Part shown: one piece after another, positions 32,603 to 41,282 of the stretch
Position numbering within the stretch: position 1 is the stretch's first letter
Layout of the letters: each line of letters opens with the position of its first letter
Origin: Halalkalibacter oceani
Lineage (GTDB): Bacteria > Bacillota > Bacilli > Bacillales > Bacillaceae_D
Assembly: GCF_023715705.1 (NCBI RefSeq)
Contig: NZ_JAMBOS010000010.1
Location: forward strand, 62,001-126,000
Direction of reading: 5' to 3'
DNA length: 64,000 nucleotides
Notes under the pieces: model-generated
What the model saw: the letters and a program-made list of their open reading frames with translations, nothing else
The model's database searches: none
What the model was told of the DNA's origin: nothing
Made by a program: the position numbers and the translations under genes

Positions 32603-33802
32603 ATGGCAGCTCGTGCGTATATTGTACGTGCACAGCGCACTGCGGTCGGCAAGCTAGGGGGCACTCTGAAAAGGATCGAACCCGATGACTTGCTTTTGCC
32701 TTTACTTCAGGATATCAAAAAGCAGAAATCGCTACCCGAGAGCCTGATCGATGAGGTCATTGTCGGTCAGGCCAAACAAAGTCAGGATCAGGCAAACATA
32801 GCGAGAAAAGCGCTGTTAAAAGCCGATTTTCCAGAGTCGCTGCCGGGCTATACGGTTCATCGCCAATGTGGAAGCGGGATGCAGGCGATTCATAACGCCT
32901 TCTTTCAAATGAAAGCCGGCCTGGGGGAGGCCTTTATTGTGGCAGGGGTCGAAAGCATGAGTACAGCGCCTTATTATTTGCGCAATGCCCGGTTCGGGTT
33001 TTTCTCCGGAAATGCCGAGATTCTCGATCCGAATAAAGAGAGTCAGCCGGGGTCACAGCCGGAAGAAACCTATGGACGATTGACGATGGGGATGACCGCT
33101 GAGAATCTCGCGGAAGAATACTCGATCTCGCGAGCAGAGCAGGATGCCTTTGCCCATGCCAGTCAAACGAAAGCAAATGCGGCAATCATAAGCGGAAGGT
33201 TCAAAGACGAAATCATCCCGATTTCGGTCCCGCAACGAAAAGGGGAGCCACTGCTTTTCACCACGGATGAGCACCCTAGAAAAACCACGCTTGAAAAACT
33301 GGCTGCTCTGAAACCGGTGTTTAAACAAAATGGAACGGTGACAGCTGGAAATTCGTCAGGATTAAACGACGGTGCCTCGCTGCTGCTCGTCGTCTCTGAA
33401 AACATCATCAAGCACTATCAGCTGAAGCCGCTCGTTGAGATCGTCGGTGTCGGGGTAGCGGGAGTGCAGCCTGAGCGGATGGGAATCGGTCCGGTACAGG
33501 CAACGGAAAAAGCATTACAAATGGCGAAGCTGAGACGTGAGGATCTTGGTTTAGTAGAGGTGAATGAAGCCTTTGCCGCACAAGCGCTTGCCGTCATGAA
33601 AGAACTTGATCTTCCTGAGGAAATTGTCAATGTCAATGGCGGGGCAATTGCGCTCGGACATCCGATTGGGAACAGCGGGGCGAGAATTTGTGTGACGCTG
33701 ATTCATGAAATGATGAGGCGAGGGGTTGAATGGGGGCTAGCGACTTTATGTATTGCCGGTGGTCAGGGAATTGCCACGATTTTCAGACATGCTGCTCGAT
33801 GA
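32603..33802 (+). CDS. acyl-CoA thiolase (probable 3-oxoadipyl-CoA thiolase)
   Basis: A 399-residue thiolase with all active residues: acyl-accepting Cys in HRQCGSGMQAI (about residue 89), His in NGGAIALGHPIGNSGAR and the second Cys in LCIAGGQG. It would cleave 3-oxoadipyl-CoA with CoA into succinyl-CoA and acetyl-CoA; a general acetoacetyl-CoA thiolase role cannot be ruled out. The ATG follows AAGGGGGGAAGTCGG. It continues the P3 operon after the CoA-transferase step encoded in the P2 operon. Confidence 0.9.
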   Translation: MAARAYIVRAQRTAVGKLGGTLKRIEPDDLLLPLLQDIKKQKSLPESLIDEVIVGQAKQSQDQANIARKALLKADFPESLPGYTVHRQCGSGMQAIHNAFFQMKAGLGEAFIVAGVESMSTAPYYLRNARFGFFSGNAEILDPNKESQPGSQPEETYGRLTMGMTAENLAEEYSISRAEQDAFAHASQTKANAAIISGRFKDEIIPISVPQRKGEPLLFTTDEHPRKTTLEKLAALKPVFKQNGTVTAGNSSGLNDGASLLLVVSENIIKHYQLKPLVEIVGVGVAGVQPERMGIGPVQATEKALQMAKLRREDLGLVEVNEAFAAQALAVMKELDLPEEIVNVNGGAIALGHPIGNSGARICVTLIHEMMRRGVEWGLATLCIAGGQGIATIFRHAAR

Positions 33803-33834
33803 GTTCGCGTTGACCTTGATAAAGGAGAATTGAA

Positions 33835-34914
33835 ATGGAAGCATTTTTATATGAAAGTCATGAAGCCCGTTTCAAATTCGGTAGAGGGCTGATAAGAGAA
33901 GCTGGATTTGAGCTGGAGAAACTAGGCGGCAAAAGAGCACTGGTGATCACGACAGCGGGGCGCCGGGTACTCGCCAATAACATGGCCGCATTACTTGGAG
34001 AACGGTGCGCCGCTATGTTTACGGAAGCGGCCCAGCATGTACCCGTAAAAACGGTCGATAATGCGATGAAAGTTGTGCGTCAATTTGATGTTGATAGCTT
34101 TGTGCCTGTTGGCGGAGGTTCCTCAATTGGCCTGGCGAAAGCGCTCGCTTTGAAAACTGCCTACCCGATCTTGGCGATCCCGACAACCTATGCCGGTTCA
34201 GAGATGACACCGATTTGGGGAATCACGGAAAAGGGGCAGAAAGAAACGGGGAAAAGTTTGCTTGTCCGGCCGAAAACAGTCATTTATGACCCCGAAGTAA
34301 CAGTGACCCTGCCGTCACGCCTGACAGCGACAAGTGGCATAAATGCTGTAGCCCATTGTGTAGAAGGACTATATGCGGAAAATGCCAATCCGGTCATTTC
34401 CCTGTTGGCGGAGGAAGGAATTCGCGTCCTCTGTTCAACGTTGCCGGCGCTTAGCGAGAGCCCGAAAGATGTCAGCCTGCGTACGGAAGCTCTGTACGGG
34501 ACATGGCTCGGCAGCTTCGTGCTAGGTTCGGTAGGGATGGCGCTCCATCATAAGCTGTGCCATGTCCTCGGCGGGACCTATAATCTTCAGCACGCGGAGA
34601 CGCATGCTGTCATCCTGCCCTATGCGCTCTGGTACAATTCAGCTGCTATCCGGCCGGCGCTGGAAGCGATCGCCCGGGCGCTCAACTGCGAGCCTGATGA
34701 TGTCGCCGGCTCTTTATACGATTTGACAAATGCCTTGGGTGTTCCTGTTTCATTGCAGGAAATCGGGGTGAAGAAGGAGCAGCTTGATGAAGCTGCGGAC
34801 ATTGCTGTGAAACATCCATACTACAACCCCCGGCCTCTTGAGACAAACTCAATTCGTCATTTATTAGAGTACGCCTTTTATGGAGAAAGGCCAAAACGGG
34901 GAAAGCTGCTTTAA
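33835..34914 (+). CDS. maleylacetate reductase (iron-type alcohol dehydrogenase family)
   Basis: A 359-residue enzyme reducing maleylacetate to 3-oxoadipate with NAD(P)H. The nucleotide-binding stretch is SFVPVGGGSSIGLAKALAL, followed by AIPTTYAGSEMTPIWGIT, a signature of maleylacetate reductases (TfdF, MacA, LinF). Metal or substrate His residues lie in AVAHCVEGLYA, ALHHKLCHVLGG and HAETHAVILPY. The ATG follows AAAGGAGAATTGAA. This is the most specific marker in the island: it points to an aromatic ring broken down through maleylacetate. Confidence 0.92.
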   Translation: MEAFLYESHEARFKFGRGLIREAGFELEKLGGKRALVITTAGRRVLANNMAALLGERCAAMFTEAAQHVPVKTVDNAMKVVRQFDVDSFVPVGGGSSIGLAKALALKTAYPILAIPTTYAGSEMTPIWGITEKGQKETGKSLLVRPKTVIYDPEVTVTLPSRLTATSGINAVAHCVEGLYAENANPVISLLAEEGIRVLCSTLPALSESPKDVSLRTEALYGTWLGSFVLGSVGMALHHKLCHVLGGTYNLQHAETHAVILPYALWYNSAAIRPALEAIARALNCEPDDVAGSLYDLTNALGVPVSLQEIGVKKEQLDEAADIAVKHPYYNPRPLETNSIRHLLEYAFYGERPKRGKLL

Positions 34915-34941
34915 CAAGCAATTTGGAAGGAGGGAAAGCGG

Positions 34942-35913
34942 GTGAGTGGACCTTTGAACGATCCATCTGGGCTTGTCCTTTTATATGATGATCTTACCAG
35001 TCAGCTTGGCTATTTGATGGGCGCGGCGACGGAAGTAAGGAAGGAAAAGGTGAATTTTATGGCTCACCATGGAAAAGGGCTTATCTATGTCTGCATTACA
35101 GAAAGTCATGCAAAGCGACTCAACTTGCCCCTGATCGGCGGCGCGGATTCGTTACGGTCCGATAAAGCCTTTGCTGTTTCTGTAGACTATACCACATCAA
35201 CGACAGGGATTTCCGCGTTTGAACGAGCGGAGACGATTCGCGCATTTGCCCGGGCAGGGACGAAAGCAGAAGACTTCAAAAGACCGGGTCACATTTTTCC
35301 CTTAATCAGCAGCGATAAAGGCATCGTAACAGAGCGCAACATTTGCGAAGCGGCAGTCTCACTGGCGGATATGCTCACAAAGGAACCTGTTGCTTATCTT
35401 TGCGAAATTCTTGATGAAAAAGGAAAGATAGCCTCATTAGACCGGTTACGTGAAATGGCTGAACTCCATCACCTTCCTTTCGTCACGCTCAGTGATGTGA
35501 TTACATGGCAGCTTGAAAAAACAAATTGGCTCGATAGTGGGGAAAGAAAAGTGATGAAAGCGGCCAATCAGGAGATCGACGTTTATCAAATGACAAACCG
35601 GCTGAATGGAAGCAGCTTCACGGTCTATTTGCGGAAAACACGAGACAAACTGTTGCGGATTCAAGTGTACGAACAATGCATATGGGGTGACTTGTTGAAC
35701 GAAAACCAAAATTGCTCGTGTAAAAAACACTTTCCGTACTATTTTGATGAATTATTATACGGTACCTACAGCTGTCTCATTTATCAACGGACAGATGAAC
35801 GTCAGCAGCTTAGTGCCGAAGAAAAGAGAGTGGTCATTAAGCAGCTGCGTGAATGGGTACAGCAAGCAGACATGACGCAAAAGGCCGACCAGAAAATAAA
35901 GGAATTGACGTGA
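34942..35913 (+). CDS. RibBA-like protein with altered active sites
   Basis: A 323-residue protein aligned by eye with RibBA. Residues 1-200 resemble 3,4-dihydroxy-2-butanone-4-phosphate synthase (MAHHGKGLIYVCITE, TTGISAFERAETIRAFA, RPGHIFPL), and the rest resembles GTP cyclohydrolase II. However, the acidic DRENEGDL loop reads LTSQLGYL, the active-site GHTEAA reads NICEAA, and in the second half the Cys cluster has one extra residue and the QEGRGIGL loop is lost. It may therefore not make riboflavin; either it has a new pathway role or it is a regulatory relic. GTG start with GGAAGGAGGGAAA. Near the end of the P3 operon. Confidence 0.75.
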   Translation: MSGPLNDPSGLVLLYDDLTSQLGYLMGAATEVRKEKVNFMAHHGKGLIYVCITESHAKRLNLPLIGGADSLRSDKAFAVSVDYTTSTTGISAFERAETIRAFARAGTKAEDFKRPGHIFPLISSDKGIVTERNICEAAVSLADMLTKEPVAYLCEILDEKGKIASLDRLREMAELHHLPFVTLSDVITWQLEKTNWLDSGERKVMKAANQEIDVYQMTNRLNGSSFTVYLRKTRDKLLRIQVYEQCIWGDLLNENQNCSCKKHFPYYFDELLYGTYSCLIYQRTDERQQLSAEEKRVVIKQLREWVQQADMTQKADQKIKELT

Positions 35914-35947
35914 CTGCACACGGACAAACAAACAGGGGGAACGGGTA

Positions 35948-36223
35948 ATGAAAGAAAACGACGATCTCATCATCCATTTACCTGATTTGTCCTTCGTACA
36001 GTGGTGTGAAGAAAGATATGGCCTAAACCGAGGCGTTTACAATACGATCGACGAATGGTTTTTTCTGAACGGCACAAAGGACATCCTGAAGCGAAGGAAA
36101 AAGATTTTGCACTTTTTAGCCAATCACTCCAAAGAATGCCGGAATGGCAGGCGGATGAAGTTTGGTCATGGCCGTTTAACAACATTATTAACAGAATACT
36201 TGGAGGTGGGTGGAAGAGGATAA
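35948..36223 (+). CDS. uncharacterised 91-residue protein
   Basis: A small basic protein (DLSFVQWCEERYGLNRGVYNTIDEWFFLNG near the start, shown in part) with no family I recognise. Two Cys are present and the C-terminal half is rich in Lys and Arg. It starts 35 bases after the RibBA-like gene with AGGGGGAACGGGTA upstream and is the last gene before a terminator, so it probably belongs to the P3 operon. Confidence 0.6.
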   Translation: MKENDDLIIHLPDLSFVQWCEERYGLNRGVYNTIDEWFFLNGTKDILKRRKKILHFLANHSKECRNGRRMKFGHGRLTTLLTEYLEVGGRG

Positions 36224-36305
36224 CATAGCATAGCTCTCTAAAACAACTCGATGAATCCAGTTGCAACTATAATTTATTCCTGTGATATTCATAAGTGGTG
36301 GAACG

Positions 36306-36345
36306 GCGTTTCTCTTATCAAAAAGAGGAGCGCTCTTATTTTATT
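36306..36345 (+). terminator. terminator at the end of the P3 operon
   Basis: GCGTTTCTCTT (36306-36316) pairs fully, with two G-U pairs, with AAGAGGAGCGC (36323-36333), followed by a T-rich tract. Confidence 0.7.
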
Positions 36346-36476
36346 TATGCTGATATACTGTGACGGAAGCTCACCTTACAGTACTCATTTAAATCTTTTT
36401 CTCAATCTTGGGCGATTTTAGTTATAATATGTTTATTCTATTATATTAATTTCATTTCAAAGAGCGGAGTCAAACA

Positions 36477-38657
36477 ATGAGAAAAATGAAAGCGTTTTAT
36501 TTGCGGGTTACGGACTCGATTCGTAGCAGTATTATAAAGAAATATGTCATTGTATTCGCTGTCACGTTTATTTTGCCAAGTCTGTTAATCTATCAGCTTA
36601 TTGTGAGCCATACGGAGCAAATGGTTGAAAATGACATTATAGAAACAAACATTTCTAATACAGATAGCATTGTAAAGAGAGTGAACAAGGAAATCAGTGA
36701 TATTGTCCTTCAATTACAGTTGATTACAGGGAATTTAATAGACGAGGAATTGAAGATTGATCTGATGTTTCAGCGATCGAAATTAGCTATTTCCCAAAGT
36801 CCAATGATTCATTCCATCTACCTTTTGGATCACTCTAAAAAAATTGTATTTAGGGCGCCGTTTGAACGAGAGTTAGGCGAAGAGATTTTCTATGATTACC
36901 AGAAATTCGACGAAGTTCAAATAAGCCGTAACTATGCTGTATCTGATTCGATACAAAATATCTACGGGGATCAGGTCGTTTCTGTTGCCATTCCTGTATT
37001 AACTAGACAGCAGGAGTTTAAAGGGGTGCTAGTAGCGGAACTTAGTAAAGATTACCTCTCTTCGGTTTTAAATAGCTTTATCGTAACGAATGATTATTTT
37101 AGCTTTATTGTCGATACCCGAGGACAAGTGATTTCTTCAACGAAAGCAAATGAAACTAACGAAGACTATTCCGCAGAGTATATTTTTAATCGGATATTTA
37201 AGGATTCATATGGGGTCATCAGGGACACATACCTAGGAGAAGATAGCGTCATTGCCTTTCAAACGATGAGAGACGGTTGGGGACTCGCCTATGGCGTTCC
37301 GGAAAAAGTCGCATTTGAACCGGTGCGGGAGCTGAGCCATCTGATTACGATCAGTTTTATCGGGATATTCGTTCTATCTCTGCTATTTATTTGGCTGGGC
37401 TTAAAAAGCATCGTCTATCCGATTCTGCGCCTAACAAATTATGCGAAACAGTACCGTAAGAGAATTTTCTATACATCGGAGGAAGAGTTCGCTGGCTCTG
37501 AAAGAGATGAAATAGGTGAGCTGAAAAAAACAATCATTTCCGTTGGGAACAGCAACTATGAGAAACAAAAGATGCTTGAGGAAAAAGAAAAATATCTTAA
37601 TGATTTAATTGAAGGAATTCCCTATGGGATCATTACGGTCAATAAGGATGCCATTATTACCCATGTGAATCAGCAATTCGAAAAAATGATCGGGTTTTCT
37701 CGTCAGCATTTGATCAATACCCCTTTACTAAATACAGGAATAAAAAATGATAAAAAGGATTTTATGCTTGTGCAGTCACTCTTCTCGGAACATGCTTCAA
37801 GTGAAAGTGAGAGCTATATCATTGATGCGAATGGACAAAAGCATATTGTAAAAATTGCGACTGCTAAATTATATAACGAGGATAAAGAAACGATAGGAAG
37901 CATTGCTGTGTTACAAGATATTTCAAAGCTGAAATTATTAGAATCAAGACTAAAACAAAATGACAAGCTTGCCATTATCGGTCAGATTACAACTGGAATC
38001 GCACATGAAATAAAAAACCCTCTAGCAGTTTTATCAGGCTGTTCTGAGCTTTTAGTCGAGGAAGTGAAGGAAGCAAATGGCTCTAAGGAAATGATGGAGC
38101 TATCAAAGGACATTTATCAGGTTGTACGTAGAATGAATGGGATTGTCAGTAACTTTTTGAATTTCGCAAAAATGAATAAAGACGAGGCAAAGCCTGTACG
38201 CGTCGAAAAGGTGATGGAGGAGGTTTTGCACCTTGTCCGGCTAAAGATCAATGAAGCTAATATCGAAGTTGACCGTTCCTATGAGGACACTCCAGATGTT
38301 GTCGGCATACATGACCATCTACTGCAAGCTTTTCTAAACCTTGTCCTAAATGCGGTAGAAGCCATGCCAACAGGGGGAAAGCTCTTCATTTCCATTTATG
38401 AGGAAATCACGAATCAGAAAAAAAGATATGTCGTCGCTCAAATTGATGATACAGGATCAGGTATTCCTGAAAAGAATATGAAATGGTTGTTTGATCCGTT
38501 TTTTTCGACAAAGGATACGGGTAACGGTCTCGGCCTAACGATTGCAAGAGATATTGTTAAGGAACACAATGGAGAGTTGAAAATTGAGAGCTCAAACGAA
38601 GGGACATCGATACAATGTTGTTTTTTCGTTTCGACTGGGGAGGTTAGTGTAGAATGA
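36477..38657 (+). CDS. PAS-containing sensor histidine kinase
   Basis: A 726-residue kinase. A first transmembrane helix (about residues 22-42) is followed by some 240 extracytoplasmic residues, a second helix (LITISFIGIFVLSLLFIWLG, about 290-310), a HAMP-like linker, a PAS domain (about 375-480, GIPYGIITVNKDAIITHVN), HisKA with His in TTGIAHEIKNPLA and HATPase with NLVLNAVEAMPTGG, DDTGSGIP and GNGLGLTIA. The type matches AtoS/NtrB-like kinases. It overlaps the NtrC-like regulator by four bases. Perfect TATAAT at 36423-36428 is the probable -10 box. The signal is presumably linked to the binding protein encoded in the same operon. Confidence 0.9.
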   Translation: MRKMKAFYLRVTDSIRSSIIKKYVIVFAVTFILPSLLIYQLIVSHTEQMVENDIIETNISNTDSIVKRVNKEISDIVLQLQLITGNLIDEELKIDLMFQRSKLAISQSPMIHSIYLLDHSKKIVFRAPFERELGEEIFYDYQKFDEVQISRNYAVSDSIQNIYGDQVVSVAIPVLTRQQEFKGVLVAELSKDYLSSVLNSFIVTNDYFSFIVDTRGQVISSTKANETNEDYSAEYIFNRIFKDSYGVIRDTYLGEDSVIAFQTMRDGWGLAYGVPEKVAFEPVRELSHLITISFIGIFVLSLLFIWLGLKSIVYPILRLTNYAKQYRKRIFYTSEEEFAGSERDEIGELKKTIISVGNSNYEKQKMLEEKEKYLNDLIEGIPYGIITVNKDAIITHVNQQFEKMIGFSRQHLINTPLLNTGIKNDKKDFMLVQSLFSEHASSESESYIIDANGQKHIVKIATAKLYNEDKETIGSIAVLQDISKLKLLESRLKQNDKLAIIGQITTGIAHEIKNPLAVLSGCSELLVEEVKEANGSKEMMELSKDIYQVVRRMNGIVSNFLNFAKMNKDEAKPVRVEKVMEEVLHLVRLKINEANIEVDRSYEDTPDVVGIHDHLLQAFLNLVLNAVEAMPTGGKLFISIYEEITNQKKRYVVAQIDDTGSGIPEKNMKWLFDPFFSTKDTGNGLGLTIARDIVKEHNGELKIESSNEGTSIQCCFFVSTGEVSVE

Positions 38658-40000
38658 ACAAATCATTATCCGTTTTAATTGTGGATGACGAAGAACAACT
38701 CTGTAAATTAATTGCTCAAAAGCTGAAGAAATCAGATATGATAACGAATCTTGCTCATGACGGAGAGACAGCTTTATTGTTTTTGAAAAATCATTCGGTT
38801 GACATTGTCATTTTAGATTATATGTTACCGGATATGACAGGGACTGATGTACTAAAAGAGATCAAGCACTTATCGATTGATGTCCCTGTTATTATGTTAA
38901 CGGCATATGGAAATGTTGAAAGTGCGGTGGCTGCGATGAAATTAGGAGCAGTAGATTACCTTGTAAAACCAATGGAGTTAAACGAGTTGAAAAAAATCAT
39001 TGAGAAAGTCTGCATTGATAAGCAAAACAAAACGATAAAGCTGCAGGAACCATTTGTTTATCATAGTAAAAAAATGAAACAAGTCATTGAACTTTTAACG
39101 TACGTGAAGGAAACGAATGCGAGCATTTTAATTCAAGGAGAAAGTGGTGTGGGAAAAACAACGCTGGCTAAATGGATTCATGAGCAAAGCAAAAGAAAGA
39201 ATAAACCATTTTTATCAATTAGCTGTGCTGCTATTCCAGAAGAACTGTTGGAAAGTGAGTTATTTGGCTACCAAAAGGAAGCGTTTAATGGTAGTCATTC
39301 TTCAAAGGTTGGGAAATTTGTTGCTTCTAATGGGGGCACGATTTTACTTGATGAAATTAGTGAGATCAGTCCAAATATGCAGGCAAAGCTCTTACATGTG
39401 ATCGAAGATAAGCTTGTTATGCAGCTGGGCAGTAAGGAATTCCAACAGATCGATGTTAGAATTATTACCACTACGAACAAAGATATTAAAGAATTTGTAC
39501 GGGCTGGACGCTTTCGTGAAGACCTGTATTACCGTTTAAATGTCATTGAAGTTGAGGTGCCGCCTTTACGGGAGCGGAGAGAGGAAATACCGCTCCTTAT
39601 AAAAAAACAACTATCGAAGCTGAATGAAAAATACAGCAAGAATATTAAAATGGATCAACGTTGTATCAACATCCTAACGAATTATCATTGGCCTGGTAAT
39701 ATCCGCGAATTAATGAATACACTTGAGCGGATTCATATTTTAAAACGCTTTGGACTTGTTGTTCCCGAGGATCTTGTAAAAGCATCCTTTCATGTTATCA
39801 ATCAACAACCATTTGATAAAACGACTCCTGAACATATGTTTTCAGGGAAGCTTCCTGAAGTACTGGAGGAGGTAGAAGAGCAAATGATTAAAAAGGCGCT
39901 GCAGGAGACAAATGGAAATCAAACGAGGGCAGCTGAAAAACTGGGGATTGCCAGACATACTCTTATTTATAAAGTGAAAAAATTCGGCTTGAAATCTTAG
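38654..40000 (+). CDS. NtrC-like response regulator with degenerate GAFTGA motif
   Basis: A 448-residue regulator with a receiver (LIVDDEEQL, Asp in VILDYMLPDMTG near residue 54, Lys in VDYLVKPME), an AAA+ domain (Walker A GESGVGKTTLAKW, Walker B GGTILLDEISE, arginine finger region RFREDLYYRLNV) and a Fis-type helix-turn-helix at the C-terminus (GNQTRAAEKLGIARHTLIYKVKK). The sigma-54-contacting loop reads EAFNGS in place of GAFTGA, losing the essential Thr, so it may not activate sigma-54 promoters. Its probable targets are the paired palindromes at 41178-41216, next to a sigma-A-like -10 box. Confidence 0.9.
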   Translation: MNKSLSVLIVDDEEQLCKLIAQKLKKSDMITNLAHDGETALLFLKNHSVDIVILDYMLPDMTGTDVLKEIKHLSIDVPVIMLTAYGNVESAVAAMKLGAVDYLVKPMELNELKKIIEKVCIDKQNKTIKLQEPFVYHSKKMKQVIELLTYVKETNASILIQGESGVGKTTLAKWIHEQSKRKNKPFLSISCAAIPEELLESELFGYQKEAFNGSHSSKVGKFVASNGGTILLDEISEISPNMQAKLLHVIEDKLVMQLGSKEFQQIDVRIITTTNKDIKEFVRAGRFREDLYYRLNVIEVEVPPLRERREEIPLLIKKQLSKLNEKYSKNIKMDQRCINILTNYHWPGNIRELMNTLERIHILKRFGLVVPEDLVKASFHVINQQPFDKTTPEHMFSGKLPEVLEEVEEQMIKKALQETNGNQTRAAEKLGIARHTLIYKVKKFGLKS

Positions 40001-40023
40001 TCGGGATGATGAGGAATCAAGTG

Positions 40024-40953
40024 ATGAAAAAAGAAACAGTCGTAACTTTTTGTCTCTGCATGGTTATGCTTGGAGCTTGCAGCTTCCATCAAGAAAGCTT
40101 AAAAGAAGAAATCGTCTATTCGCATGACTTGCCTACGATTACAGTTGGTTCGAAGTCGTTGACTGAGCAGTATTTGCTTATGAAGATGTCGGCAATGCTG
40201 CTACGGGATATGGGATACAATGTTAAAGAGATTCAGTTTTTGGACAGCCCTTCTATTCGCCAAGCCATCGAGGAGAATAAAATTGATTTATATTGGGAGT
40301 ATACGAATACGGCAAGAATGTATTATCACAAGCTTCCACCAATCTATGATGCAGATGAAATCTTTCAGGCAGTGAAAGTCGCAGATGAAAAAGAAAACAT
40401 CCTCTGGCTAAATCGCAGTGATTTTAATAGCAGTTGGGGAATCATTGTAAAAAAATCATTTGCTGAACAACATCAATTAACATCGATTAGTGATTTGATT
40501 GAATATATGAACAAATATGACCCGAAGCTGACGTTTGCTTCAAACGAGGAGTTTTTGTTTCGTGAGGACGGTCTAGATTATTTACAAAAGGTGTATCAAT
40601 TGAATCTAACTGAAAATCAGCTGCTTCCAGTCGATTCTTCATTATTGACACTTGCAGTACAGGAAGGAAGAGTGGGAGTAACGATTGGAATGGTATCGGA
40701 CAGCCGTATTAGTGAATATGAGTTAACGGTCTTAAATGATGATAAAAGGGCTTTTCCTCCTTATCATGCTGCACCGGTTGTTTGGAAGAAACGAATCGAA
40801 GCTGACCCAAAGATTGAAAAAGTATTAAATCGACTTGCTGAAACTATTTCGCATGAAGAGATGATCAATTTAAATTATCAGGTGGAAGTGCTCCATCAAG
40901 AAGTTCCAATTGTGGCCAAAACCTTTCTAATGGAGAAAGGATTATTGAAATAA
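40024..40953 (+). CDS. glycine-betaine-type (OpuAC-like) substrate-binding lipoprotein
   Basis: A 309-residue lipoprotein with signal peptide and lipobox (VMLGAC, Cys near residue 20). The mature part matches quaternary-ammonium binding proteins of the OpuBC/OsmF type: ITVGSKSLTEQYLLMKMSAMLL, DLYWEYTNTA, EEFLFREDGLDYLQKVY and PPYHAAPVVWKK. No ABC ATPase or permease is present; instead it is in an operon with the kinase and regulator, six to 24 bases after the latter. It may present its ligand to the sensor rather than to a transporter. ATG at 40024 has GAGGA eight bases upstream; 40006 is an alternative. Confidence 0.85.
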   Translation: MKKETVVTFCLCMVMLGACSFHQESLKEEIVYSHDLPTITVGSKSLTEQYLLMKMSAMLLRDMGYNVKEIQFLDSPSIRQAIEENKIDLYWEYTNTARMYYHKLPPIYDADEIFQAVKVADEKENILWLNRSDFNSSWGIIVKKSFAEQHQLTSISDLIEYMNKYDPKLTFASNEEFLFREDGLDYLQKVYQLNLTENQLLPVDSSLLTLAVQEGRVGVTIGMVSDSRISEYELTVLNDDKRAFPPYHAAPVVWKKRIEADPKIEKVLNRLAETISHEEMINLNYQVEVLHQEVPIVAKTFLMEKGLLK

Positions 40954-40984
40954 GCTAGATACAAAGTAAATGAAGTCTTGAAAA

Positions 40985-41012
40985 AAAGATCGTTGCCAAA
41001 CGGTCTTTTTTA
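40985..41012 (+). terminator. terminator of the sensor operon
   Basis: AAAGATCGT (40985-40993) pairs with ACGGTCTTT (41000-41008) with one G-U pair, followed by a T run. Confidence 0.75.
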
Positions 41013-41177
41013 CTGTTTGCCGTAAAATAGCCTCCAAATCTTCTTTCCCCAGAATTATGAAGTAACGATTTCCAAAGGTTGGGCCCAAAATTAATCTGGA
41101 ACGATGTAGTTATTTTATACATCTTTTTCAAGAAAGGTGAATCTATGACCTGCGTTTGTACTTAAAAAAGCGTCAAT

Positions 41178-41194
41178 TGTAGAATTTTTCTACA
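41178..41194. promoter_or_regulatory. 17-bp palindromic operator, site 1
   Basis: TGTAGAA-TTT-TTCTACA, a perfect palindrome. A second copy lies 22 bp (two helical turns) downstream. Probable binding site for the NtrC-like regulator encoded upstream. Confidence 0.7.
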
Positions 41195-41199
41195 TTTGA

Positions 41200-41216
41200 T
41201 GCAGAAAAGTTCTACA
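41200..41216. promoter_or_regulatory. 17-bp palindromic operator, site 2
   Basis: TGCAGAA-AAG-TTCTACA, the same palindrome with one changed base. Its right end abuts the place of the -35 box, 22 bases before the TATGAT -10 at 41239-41244, suggesting class II activation. Confidence 0.7.
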
Positions 41217-41238
41217 GTTTCGTTTGAAAAAAGGATGT

Positions 41239-41244
41239 TATGAT
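41239..41244 (+). promoter_or_regulatory. sigma-A-like -10 box of the second catabolic operon
   Basis: TATGAT; the matching -35 position (around 41216-41221) is poor and adjoins the operator, as in activator-dependent promoters. No GG-N10-GC sigma-54 pattern was found in the interval. Confidence 0.5.
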
Positions 41245-41282
41245 ACTAGCGATCAATCGTAAAGAGCAGATTGAACTATGAG

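Noticed and set aside
34942-35913. Normal riboflavin biosynthesis gene supplying FMN to the monooxygenase
   Set aside because: Tempting from context, but the catalytic motifs of both RibB and RibA parts are altered, so plain RibBA function is doubtful.
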